From Oscillospiraceae bacterium (GTDB lineage: Bacteria > Bacillota > Clostridia > Oscillospirales > Oscillospiraceae): 34,196 nt of DNA. The translations under genes and the position numbers were made by a program. Under the pieces are notes generated by a model. The model was not told where the DNA came from. It saw only the letters and a program-made list of their open reading frames with translations, and ran no database searches. Within the stretch, counting starts at the first letter, position 1, and every line of letters begins with the position of its first letter. This document shows, piece by piece, positions 15,647 through 22,899 of this stretch. The stretch spans positions 1-34,196 of the forward strand of contig CAJTEA010000025.1 of NCBI GenBank assembly GCA_910575265.1, read 5' to 3'.

Positions 15647-16654
15647 CTAGCTTTGCGGGGTGTAGGCTTCCATCCCCATTTTGTCAAAGGTATGGCCGCT
15701 GTGGTAGACCGCCAGGGCCATATCCAGCAGGGGAAGGGCCGCCACCGCGCCGCTGCCCTCGCCCAGGCGCAGCTCTGCGGTAATCAGGGGCTTTAATCCC
15801 AGCTCGTCCAGCACCAGCCGCCCCGTCGGCTCGGCGGAGACATGGCTGGCCAGCATGGCCCGCCCTGCCTCCGGCCACAGCCGCACCGCACACAGCGCCG
15901 CCACGGCGCTGATGAAGCCGTCCACCAGGATGGGAAGGCGGTACTTCGCCCCGCCCAGAAACACCCCACACAGCCCGGCCAGGTCCAGCCCGCCCACCTT
16001 GGACAGTACGTCCACCGGATCGGCGGGGTCGGGGCGGTTGACTGAGATTGCCCGCTCAATGGCGGCAATTTTCCGGGCAAGGCCAGCGTCAGACAGCCCC
16101 GCGCCCCGGCCAGTCACCTCAACAGGCGGCAGGCCCAGCAGGACGCTGGCCACGGCGCTGGAGGTGGTGGTGTTGCCGATGCCCATCTCCCCGGTGGCGA
16201 GAATGTCAGCTCCCGCCTCCCTCTGCTCCCGGACCAACTCCATCCCCGTCTCAATGGCCCGGACGCACTCCTCTCGGCTCATGGCGGATTCTTGTGTGAT
16301 GTCCGCGGTTCCGCTGCGGACCCGCCGGTCCAGCACCCCCGGCGCGCCGGGAAAATCCAGAACGCCCATATCCACCGGAACGACTTGGCAGTTGGCCACC
16401 CGGGCCATATAGTTTACGGTGCTGGTTCCCATTCCCAATGCCCGGGCCACGGCGGCGGTAACGGAACTGTCCGTCTGGGTCACCCCCTGGGCCACCACGC
16501 CGTTGTCGGCGCACAGCACCAGCAGGGCACGGCTGTTCAGATGCACCTCTGCATTTCCCGTCAGCGCGGCAATTTTTATCACTGCCTCCTCCAGCAGGCC
16601 CAGGCTCCCCAGGGGTTTTGCCAGACTGTCCCAGCGCTTTCGTGCTTCATTCAT
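15647..16654 (-). CDS. cobT: nicotinate-nucleotide:lower-base phosphoribosyltransferase
   Basis: CobT makes the alpha-ribotide of the lower ligand base. ATG 16654 overlaps the cbiA stop by 8 bases and gives 335 residues, slightly shorter at the N-terminus than typical forms (about 350). Motifs: LAKPLGSLGLLEE, VLCADNGVVAQGVTQTD, MGIGNTTTSSAVASVLLG, GRGAGLSDAGL, ILVDGFISAVAAL, and LRLGEGSGAVAALPLLDMAL with the catalytic Glu. No lower-ligand synthesis genes (bza, bluB) are near, so the base is presumably supplied elsewhere. Confidence 0.95.
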   Translation of the reverse strand: MNEARKRWDSLAKPLGSLGLLEEAVIKIAALTGNAEVHLNSRALLVLCADNGVVAQGVTQTDSSVTAAVARALGMGTSTVNYMARVANCQVVPVDMGVLDFPGAPGVLDRRVRSGTADITQESAMSREECVRAIETGMELVREQREAGADILATGEMGIGNTTTSSAVASVLLGLPPVEVTGRGAGLSDAGLARKIAAIERAISVNRPDPADPVDVLSKVGGLDLAGLCGVFLGGAKYRLPILVDGFISAVAALCAVRLWPEAGRAMLASHVSAEPTGRLVLDELGLKPLITAELRLGEGSGAVAALPLLDMALAVYHSGHTFDKMGMEAYTPQS

Positions 16655-17942
16655 GCTGCTTCCTCCATTGGACGGACCCCTCCACAAACCGCTCTGCCAG
16701 CGGCAGCTCTCCGCCGAAGTGGAGATGAGGGAATCCGGCGTACATCGTTTCTCCCAAAACCGGGCCAGGCCGGGTACAGTCCCAGTAGTGGAACTCGTGG
16801 ACAGGGATGGACTCCCCCTCCCGGAACAGCAGGCTGTCCGCCTGCGCGGCCAGGCTTTTGTAGCCGAACCGCTGGAGACGGTCCGTTTTGTACCCATCCC
16901 CGGGCAGAACCCCCACCATGGGCCAGACTCCGCCCCGGTCGTCCTCCAGGGTTTCTTGCAGGTACAAAAACCCGCCGCACTCCGCCACGGTGGGCAGGCC
17001 CGCCTTGACCGCTCCGCGGATGGTCTCCCGCATGGAGCGGTTTTCGCTCAGCTGACAGGCATACAGCTCCGGGTAGCCCCCCGGCAGGTAGAGACCCCCT
17101 GTCTCCGGCGGCAGAACGGGGTCCCGGAGGGGGCTGAAAAAGGTCAGCTCCGCCCCGTTTTCCCGCAAAAGGTCCAGATTGTCCGCGTAGCAGAAGCAGA
17201 ATGCCTCATCCCGGGCCACCGCGATTTTACACCGGGGCGGCGGAGGGATAGACGGGGCCGGTTTTTCAACAGTTTCCCCGGCCAGGGTCAGCAGGACGTT
17301 CACATCCACCGTCCGCTCCATCTGCCGGGCGATGGCCCCGAAGCGGGCCGCCAGGTCTTCCACCTCCCTGGCGGTGAGCAGCCCCAGGTGGCGGCTGTCT
17401 AGGACGGCCTCCTCCATGGGCGGCAGGTATCCCGCCACAGGCAGGCCGGTCTCTTCCTCCAGGATGGGCTTTAGGTGGGCATAGAGAGAGGGCTTGCAGT
17501 TGTTGAGCAGCAGGCCCGCGATGTGGTTGGGGGTACGGAAGGTTTGCAGCCCCCGGACTTGCGCCGCCAGGGTCAGGCTGGCCCCCTTGGGATGCAGCAC
17601 CAGCACAGCGGGAATATCCGCCGCGTCCGCCACCGCCCAGGCGCTGGCCCGGTCTGTTCCCTTCACGCCGTCGTAAAAGCCCATAGCCCCTTCCACCAGG
17701 GCAAGCTCCGCCGTCTGACGGCTCAGTGTCCGCCGGACGCCGGCCTCCCCCTGCAAAAACAGGTCCAGATTGCGGCTGGGCACCCCCAGCATCTGTTGGT
17801 GGAACATGGGGTCGATGTAGTCTGGGCCGCACTTGAAGGACTGAACGGACATCCCCCGGGCCCGCAGCGCCGCCAGCAGGGCACAGGTCACCACCGTCTT
17901 GCCGCTGCCGCTGCCCATAGCGGCCAGCATCAGCCGCCTCAT
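16647..17942 (-). CDS. cbiA: cobyrinate a,c-diamide synthase
   Basis: Amidates the a and c carboxylates of cobyrinate. ATG 17942 overlaps the upstream stop (ATGA) and gives 431 residues. N-terminal synthetase: MLAAMGSGSGKTVVTCALL P-loop, FKCGPDYIDPMFH, LVEGAMGFYDG. C-terminal glutaminase: LYLPGGYPELYA, GLPTVAECGGFLYLQ with the nucleophilic Cys, FGYKSL and the HEFHYWD His. All key residues are present, in clear contrast to the damaged glutaminase of cbiP in the same operon. The gene follows cbiET. Confidence 0.95.
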   Translation of the reverse strand: MRRLMLAAMGSGSGKTVVTCALLAALRARGMSVQSFKCGPDYIDPMFHQQMLGVPSRNLDLFLQGEAGVRRTLSRQTAELALVEGAMGFYDGVKGTDRASAWAVADAADIPAVLVLHPKGASLTLAAQVRGLQTFRTPNHIAGLLLNNCKPSLYAHLKPILEEETGLPVAGYLPPMEEAVLDSRHLGLLTAREVEDLAARFGAIARQMERTVDVNVLLTLAGETVEKPAPSIPPPPRCKIAVARDEAFCFCYADNLDLLRENGAELTFFSPLRDPVLPPETGGLYLPGGYPELYACQLSENRSMRETIRGAVKAGLPTVAECGGFLYLQETLEDDRGGVWPMVGVLPGDGYKTDRLQRFGYKSLAAQADSLLFREGESIPVHEFHYWDCTRPGPVLGETMYAGFPHLHFGGELPLAERFVEGSVQWRKQHE

Positions 17943-19081
17943 GACAGCGCCCCCGTAATAAGAAACACCGGGTTCTGGGCCAGCAGCAGGTGGAGTTCTC
18001 CCGCCGGTTTGGAGCGGCTGACGGAAATCTGGGTGACCTCCGGGGTCTTCAGCTCCGCCATTGCGGCATGGAGGGTTTCCAGGGAGATGGCGGACACACA
18101 GACCCGGGCCTTGGGATTTGCCCAGCGGACAGCATCCAGGATTTTGGGCAGTTCCCCGCCGCTGCCACCCACAAAGGCCGCGTCCGGAGCGGGAAGACGA
18201 TCCAACGCTGCGGGGGCGCTCCCCTGTACAAGACGGAGCTTCCAGGCCCCGAATTTTTCCCGGTTGGCCCGGATCAGGGCGCAGGCGGCGCTGTCCCGTT
18301 CCACCGCCCACACCGCTCCGGCCTGGAAGGCCAGCTCCACACTGACGCTCCCTGTCCCGGCGCCCACGTCCCAGCACAGGTCCTCAGGGCCCACCGCCAG
18401 CTTGGACAGGATGACCGCCCGCACCTCCTGCTTGGTCATAGGGACCTGGCCCCGCACAAACTCCCCGTCCGGGATGCCCGGCGTCCGCCGGGGGAGGACA
18501 GGGGCGGGCTCACAGAGCAGGACGTTGAGGGGGGCAAAGGTCCGTTCCGCACACTGGGCGGCGGTCATTTGAGAGGTCATTTCCCCCGCAAAGCCCAGAT
18601 TTTCCCCCACTGTGACCGTCAGCCCGCCCAGGCCGGCCTGTACCAGTTCCCGGCACAGAGCCGCCGGACCGCCCGGCCCCCCGGTGAGGAAAAAGGCGGC
18701 CTTTCTTCGGCACACCGCCGCCACCGGGTCGCAGGCGGTCCCGTGGGCAGAGCACAGGGTCCAGTCCTGCCAGGGCCGGCCCAGCCGGGCCGCCAGCACC
18801 TGCGCGCTGGACAGGCCAGGGACCACCTCCGCCTCAATTCCCCTCTCCTTTAACAGAGGAAGTAAAGTCCTGGCCCCGGAGTAAAAGCCGGTGTCGCCAC
18901 TGTATAAAACGGCGCAGTTCTCACAGCTGGAGGAGAGGAGCAACTTCAAAATATCCTCCGCTTTGGTGGCCGCATCCTTTCGCCCGGGGTATCCTTCCAG
19001 CAGGCGGGCGGCCCCCACCACATAGTCGGCCCGGATCTCCGGAACAGGCCCGCAGCCGGCGCCTATCAGCGTTACCTTCAT
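17939..19081 (-). CDS. cbiET: cobalt-precorrin-7 methyltransferase/decarboxylase fusion (CbiE-CbiT)
   Basis: CobL-like fusion of 380 residues methylating C-5 and C-15 and decarboxylating at C-12. Residues 1 to about 190 are the CbiE half: LIGAGCGPVPEI, YVVGAARLLEGYPG, VLYSGDTGFYSGA, VPGLSSAQVLAARLG. Residues about 200-380 are the CbiT half: VPMTKQEVRAVILSKL, WDVGAGTGSVSVELAF (SAM site), AFVGGSGGELPKILD. In CbiE the stretch between the first Gly-rich loop and YVVGAARLL is roughly 8-10 residues shorter than usual. Both ends show ATGA overlaps with neighbours. Confidence 0.95.
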   Translation of the reverse strand: MKVTLIGAGCGPVPEIRADYVVGAARLLEGYPGRKDAATKAEDILKLLLSSSCENCAVLYSGDTGFYSGARTLLPLLKERGIEAEVVPGLSSAQVLAARLGRPWQDWTLCSAHGTACDPVAAVCRRKAAFFLTGGPGGPAALCRELVQAGLGGLTVTVGENLGFAGEMTSQMTAAQCAERTFAPLNVLLCEPAPVLPRRTPGIPDGEFVRGQVPMTKQEVRAVILSKLAVGPEDLCWDVGAGTGSVSVELAFQAGAVWAVERDSAACALIRANREKFGAWKLRLVQGSAPAALDRLPAPDAAFVGGSGGELPKILDAVRWANPKARVCVSAISLETLHAAMAELKTPEVTQISVSRSKPAGELHLLLAQNPVFLITGALS

Positions 19082-19812
19082 ACCAACCGCTCCTTGATCT
19101 TCTCCAAAATCTCCTCCAGGCCCTCCCCCTCGTCCGGGGGGCGCTCCACCAGCACGACCCGGGCCCCGACGGCCTGGGCGGCGGACAGCTTTTCCCCCAA
19201 ACCCCCGGCCCGCCCGCCGTCCTTGGTAACCAGCCAGGCGATTCGGTACTGCTCCAATATGGCCTCGTTCAGCTTTTGGGAGAAGGGCCCCTGGAGGGCC
19301 AGAATATGGTTGTGGGGGATGCCCTGGGCCTCGCAGGCGGACAGCCCCTCGTGGGTGGGCAGCACCCGCACATACAGCCGGTTTTTGTCCAGAGCTCCGA
19401 AGGCGGACAGCTCCTTGGCCCCGGTGGCCAGCAGGACATTTCCCCCCTCGTCCGCCAGAAATTCCGCCGCTGTCTGACAGCTGGAAACTCGGACCGCACC
19501 CTCGATTTGACTGGCCGGCCGCAGGAGGCGGAGCAGAGATGCCCCTGTCCGCTCACAGGCCGCTCGGATTTCGGCGGTGGCAAGCCTTGCATAGGGGTGG
19601 GTGGCGTCCACGCACAGGTCGAAGCCAGAGAGCAACACCTCCATCCCGGACCGGTCCAGCCGCCCCGTCAAAATCCGAACATCCTCCAGCCCGTACAACT
19701 CCTCCGCCCCCAGCTCCGTGGCCACGCTGACGGTGACCTCCGCCCCCAGTTCCCCGGCCTGTTGAGCCAGAACGCGTCCTTCAGTGGTGCCGCCGAAAAT
19801 CAGAAGCCTCAT
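19078..19812 (-). CDS. cbiJ: cobalt-precorrin-6A reductase
   Basis: NADH-dependent reduction of the corrin macrocycle. The 244 residues include an N-terminal nucleotide loop LLIFGGTTEGRVLAQQAGEL, LCVDATHPYARLATAEIRAA, VLLATGAKELSAFG, VRVLPTHEGLSACEAQGIPH and WLVTKDGGRAGGLGEKLSAA. These match CbiJ/CobK in order and length. ATG 19812 overlaps the cbiH stop and its own stop overlaps cbiET (both ATGA). Confidence 0.95.
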   Translation of the reverse strand: MRLLIFGGTTEGRVLAQQAGELGAEVTVSVATELGAEELYGLEDVRILTGRLDRSGMEVLLSGFDLCVDATHPYARLATAEIRAACERTGASLLRLLRPASQIEGAVRVSSCQTAAEFLADEGGNVLLATGAKELSAFGALDKNRLYVRVLPTHEGLSACEAQGIPHNHILALQGPFSQKLNEAILEQYRIAWLVTKDGGRAGGLGEKLSAAQAVGARVVLVERPPDEGEGLEEILEKIKERLV

Positions 19813-20537
19813 AGCCGGTATCCTCTGGGGGTGACCATCCGGCCGCCGATATTCTGCGTGGTGCTGCTGCCGATGAAAACGGTGGTAAACATGTCCAGCT
19901 GTTCTCCTTGAAGCTGGGCCAGGTTAAGAATTTTGTACTCCTGCCCCGCCCGGCCGATGTTCTGCACCCAGCCGCAGACTGTCTCCGGATTTTTGTATCG
20001 CAAAAGGATGTCGCAGGCCCGTTTCAAATAGTCCGCCCGTTTTTTGGACGCGGGGTTGTACAAGCAAAGGGCAAAATCCCCCTGAGCGGCGCACTCCAGC
20101 CGCCGTTCGATGACCTCCCAGGAGGTGAGCAGGTCAGACAGGGAGACGACGCAGAAGTCGTGGCCCAAAGGCGCGCCCAGCAGAGCCCCGCCCGACAGCG
20201 CCGCTGTCACGCCGGGGACGATCTCCACCTCCACCTCGGGAAATGACTGGGCCAGCTCCAGCAGGGGGCCGGCCATCCCGTAGACCCCGGGGTCGCCGCT
20301 GCACAGCAGGGCCACTGTCCGGCCAGACTGAGCGGTCTCCAGCGCCCAGCGGCACCGCTCCAGCTCCTGGCGCATGGGGGTGGTGTAGATCTCCTTATCA
20401 GGGTACAGGCCCTTGACCAGCTCAAGATACACGGTGTAGCCGCACAGCACCTCGGCCCGGTCCATGGCCGCCCGAGCCTGGGGAGTGATCTGCTCCGGAC
20501 CGCCGGGGCCGATGCCCACCACATAAACTTTACTCAT
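19809..20537 (-). CDS. cbiH: cobalt-precorrin-3 C17-methyltransferase
   Basis: SAM-dependent ring-contraction methylase. ATG 20537 (MSKVYVVGIGPGGPEQITPQ) is preferred over an in-frame ATG at 20561 because GGAGGTGGC precedes it. The 242 residues contain LCGYTVYLELVKGLYPDKEI, LLCSGDPGVYGMA, IVPGVTAALSGGALLGAPLG, HDFCVVSLSDLLTSWEVIE and LCLYNPASKKRAD, all characteristic of CbiH/CobJ. It overlaps cbiG by 8 bases and follows it, the usual pairing for anaerobic ring contraction. Confidence 0.95.
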   Translation of the reverse strand: MSKVYVVGIGPGGPEQITPQARAAMDRAEVLCGYTVYLELVKGLYPDKEIYTTPMRQELERCRWALETAQSGRTVALLCSGDPGVYGMAGPLLELAQSFPEVEVEIVPGVTAALSGGALLGAPLGHDFCVVSLSDLLTSWEVIERRLECAAQGDFALCLYNPASKKRADYLKRACDILLRYKNPETVCGWVQNIGRAGQEYKILNLAQLQGEQLDMFTTVFIGSSTTQNIGGRMVTPRGYRL

Positions 20538-21447
20538 CCTGCCACCTCCAATTTGGGGCAAAGGGCACCGCCGCCACCGCCATGGTCACGCCGTCCATCG
20601 ACTGCTTTTTCAGACACAGCGTCCCGCCGCTGCCCAGCACCGCCGCCCGCTCGCAGACATTGTCCACGCCGGTGACCCGCTCCACAAACTCCGATGCGGA
20701 AAAATCTCCCGGCACCGCCCCCAGCTGAGCGGCGGAGAAGACCTCCAGCTCCAGGCCGTGGGCGCGGCAGAAGGCCAGCAGTCCCGGCTCATCCCCCTTC
20801 CGGTCGATGGTACACACCTTGCGGAAGGACGCCGAATGGACCGGCAGGGCGGCAAAGGCCTCTTCCAGCGCCTGGACCGGTGTACCTCTTTTACAGCCCA
20901 CCCCCAGCACGGCGATTTTAGGCATCAGCCGCAGGGACACCCCCTCCGGCGGCTCTCCCGCCACCGGCCAGGGGGAACAGAGTTCCACCCTCTCCCCCGC
21001 CAGCAGGGCCCCGGACACCTTTTTAGTGCCCTCTGGATTCAAAATGGCGCAGTTCTGCTGTTTCGCCCACTGGTCCACGGCAAATACCCCGTGGAGGTCG
21101 GTGGCGGTGGTGATGACTGGGACGGCCCCGCAGACCGCGGCGATTTTCTGCGCCAGCTCGTTGGCCCCGCCCAGGTGTCCGCTAAGCAGGGGGATAGCGA
21201 ACTTCCCCGTCTCGTCCACCGCCACCACGGCGGGGTCCGTGGTCTTGCTTTTTACACAGGGAGCGATTGCCCGAACGGCGATACCCACGGCCCCCACAAA
21301 AATCAGGGCGTTTCCTTGCTGAAAGCGTTCCTGCGTCCAGCCGTTCAGGCTCCCCGGACCGCATCGGACGGCCTGGCCGTCCAGCGCCCTGGCCAGCGCT
21401 TCCGCCAGGGTCTGCCCCCGGTCTGTAAAGGAAATCAGGTGAATCAC
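20530..21447 (-). CDS. cbiG: cobalt-precorrin-5A hydrolase
   Basis: Opens the delta-lactone and releases the C-20 fragment as acetaldehyde. The 305 residues have an N-terminal domain with LIFVGAVGIAVRAIAPCVKS and VDETGKFAIPLLSGHLGGAN, a central linker, and the C-terminal GVGCKRGTPVQALEEAF and CERAAVLGSGGTLCLKKQS motifs. Presence of CbiG, CbiD, CbiF and CbiK identifies the oxygen-independent, cobalt-early pathway. ATG 21447 overlaps the cbiF stop (ATGA). Confidence 0.95.
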   Translation of the reverse strand: MIHLISFTDRGQTLAEALARALDGQAVRCGPGSLNGWTQERFQQGNALIFVGAVGIAVRAIAPCVKSKTTDPAVVAVDETGKFAIPLLSGHLGGANELAQKIAAVCGAVPVITTATDLHGVFAVDQWAKQQNCAILNPEGTKKVSGALLAGERVELCSPWPVAGEPPEGVSLRLMPKIAVLGVGCKRGTPVQALEEAFAALPVHSASFRKVCTIDRKGDEPGLLAFCRAHGLELEVFSAAQLGAVPGDFSASEFVERVTGVDNVCERAAVLGSGGTLCLKKQSMDGVTMAVAAVPFAPNWRWQDE

Positions 21448-22199
21448 GGCTGTCCCTCCCGAAAACCGGTAGTAAAAGCCGGATCGTAGAGCTTGCTGCG
21501 CTGGTAGTCCTTCCCCAAAAAATTCCCCACCAGCACCAGGGCAGTTTTGCTGATCTGGTGCTCCTGCCCCGCCCGGGCCAAGGTCCCCACGGTACAGCGT
21601 ACCGTCTTTTCCTCCGGCCAGGTGGCCTTGTAAACCAGGGCCGCCGGGGTGTCCGGGGTGTAGGCCCCCTTGAGCAGCTCCGCCTGCAATTCCGTCAGCA
21701 TCCCCGCCGACAGGAAGATTGCCATGCTGGCCCCGTGGGCGGCCAGGGCAGCGATGGCCTCCCCCTCCGGCACAGCGGTCCGTCCGGACATACGGGTGAG
21801 GATTACGCTCTGGCTGACGCCGGGCAGGGTATACTCCGTCTCCAGCGCCGCCGCCGCCCCGCAGAAGGAGGAGACGCCGGGGGTAAGGTCGTAGGGGACA
21901 CCCAGCCGGTCCAGAGCGTCCATCTGTTCCCGGACCGCTCCGTACAGGCAGGGGTCTCCGGTGTGGAGGCGGACGGTCGCCTTTCCTTTCAGCTCCCCCT
22001 GTCTCATGACGTCCAGCACCTGTTCCAGGGTCATCTCGGCGCTGTTATAGAGGGCGCAGTCCGCCTTGCACAGCTCCAGCAGGGCGGGATTGACCAGACT
22101 GCCGGCGTAGATCACCACGTCCGCCTCTTTCAGCAGCTCCGCGCCCCGCAGGGTGATGAGATCCGGGGCCCCCGGCCCCGCGCCCACAAAATGTACCAT
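21444..22199 (-). CDS. cbiF: cobalt-precorrin-4 C11-methyltransferase
   Basis: A 251-residue SAM methylase: VHFVGAGPGAPDLITLRGAE, VVIYAGSLVNPALLELCK, VRLHTGDPCLYGAVREQMDA, LTPGVSSFCGAAAALETEYT and SVILTRMSGRTAVPEGE. The AGSLVN and LTRMSGRT motifs separate CbiF/CobM from the other ring methylases. ATG 22199 lies 4 bases after the cbiL stop. Confidence 0.95.
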   Translation of the reverse strand: MVHFVGAGPGAPDLITLRGAELLKEADVVIYAGSLVNPALLELCKADCALYNSAEMTLEQVLDVMRQGELKGKATVRLHTGDPCLYGAVREQMDALDRLGVPYDLTPGVSSFCGAAAALETEYTLPGVSQSVILTRMSGRTAVPEGEAIAALAAHGASMAIFLSAGMLTELQAELLKGAYTPDTPAALVYKATWPEEKTVRCTVGTLARAGQEHQISKTALVLVGNFLGKDYQRSKLYDPAFTTGFREGQP

Positions 22200-22203
22200 C
22201 CTT

Positions 22204-22899
22204 TTACCCCTTTACAATGATAGTGGCAAAGTAGCCCGGGGCCTCCGGAAATTGGCTGGCGCCGTGAAAGACAGCCTCGTCGGGCAGTCCGCAGTTCCGG
22301 ACCAGCGAAGCCCGCTCCGCCAGCCCCGCCCTTTCAAGCGCCCGGACTGCTTTGGGGAACTGACGGCCGGATTTCATCAGCACCTTTGTTCCCGGCAGCG
22401 CCAGAGCTTCTTCCACCGGACCGCTGTGCCCCGGAATGAGGTGCAGGGGCTCGTCTCCCTGGACCAGGTCCACTCCCAGCCGGGCCGCCGCCGCACAGAA
22501 GCTGGACACGCCGGGGATCATTTCTGTCTGATAGCCCCTTGCCTTCAGCAGCTTTTGCAGATAGCCGTATGTAGCGTAGATTGACACGTCCCCCAAATTC
22601 AGCATGGCCACATCCCGCCCCGCCGCCAGAAAATTCTCTATCTCCCAAGCGGCCCGCTGATGGGCCTCCTGCCGGAGGGCCGGGTCCTGCGCCATGGTAA
22701 AAGGCAGCGGCAAAAGGGGCTTCCCCTCCAAGGAGACGGCCTGACGGACGATGTCCATTGCCAGTGTATCTCCGCTTCCGGTCTGGGGCGCGGCAATTAC
22801 GGAGCAGGCCTCCAGCACCCGAAGGGCTTTCAGGGTCAGCAGCTCCGGGTCCCCCGGTCCAACGCTCACCCCATAAAACACGCCTCGCTTCACTTCCAT
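22204..22899 (-). CDS. cbiL: cobalt-precorrin-2 C20-methyltransferase
   Basis: A 231-residue SAM methylase: GVSVGPGDPELLTLKALRVL, VIAAPQTGSGDTLAMDIVR, MLNLGDVSIYATYGYLQKLL, MIPGVSSFCAAAARLG and the C-terminal YFATIIVKG. The VSVGPGDPELLT and GDVSIYATY motifs are specific for CbiL/CobI. ATG 22899 is chosen because it overlaps the preceding stop by 10 bases and gives the normal family length; the frame remains open far upstream, but that part is only the reading-through of the neighbour. Confidence 0.95.
   Translation of the reverse strand: MEVKRGVFYGVSVGPGDPELLTLKALRVLEACSVIAAPQTGSGDTLAMDIVRQAVSLEGKPLLPLPFTMAQDPALRQEAHQRAAWEIENFLAAGRDVAMLNLGDVSIYATYGYLQKLLKARGYQTEMIPGVSSFCAAAARLGVDLVQGDEPLHLIPGHSGPVEEALALPGTKVLMKSGRQFPKAVRALERAGLAERASLVRNCGLPDEAVFHGASQFPEAPGYFATIIVKG

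Noticed and set aside
16655..16897. Upstream extension of the cobT frame (and likewise cbiA beyond 17942)
   Set aside because: Both are shadows of the preceding genes; family length and ATG overlaps fix the starts at 16654 and 17942.
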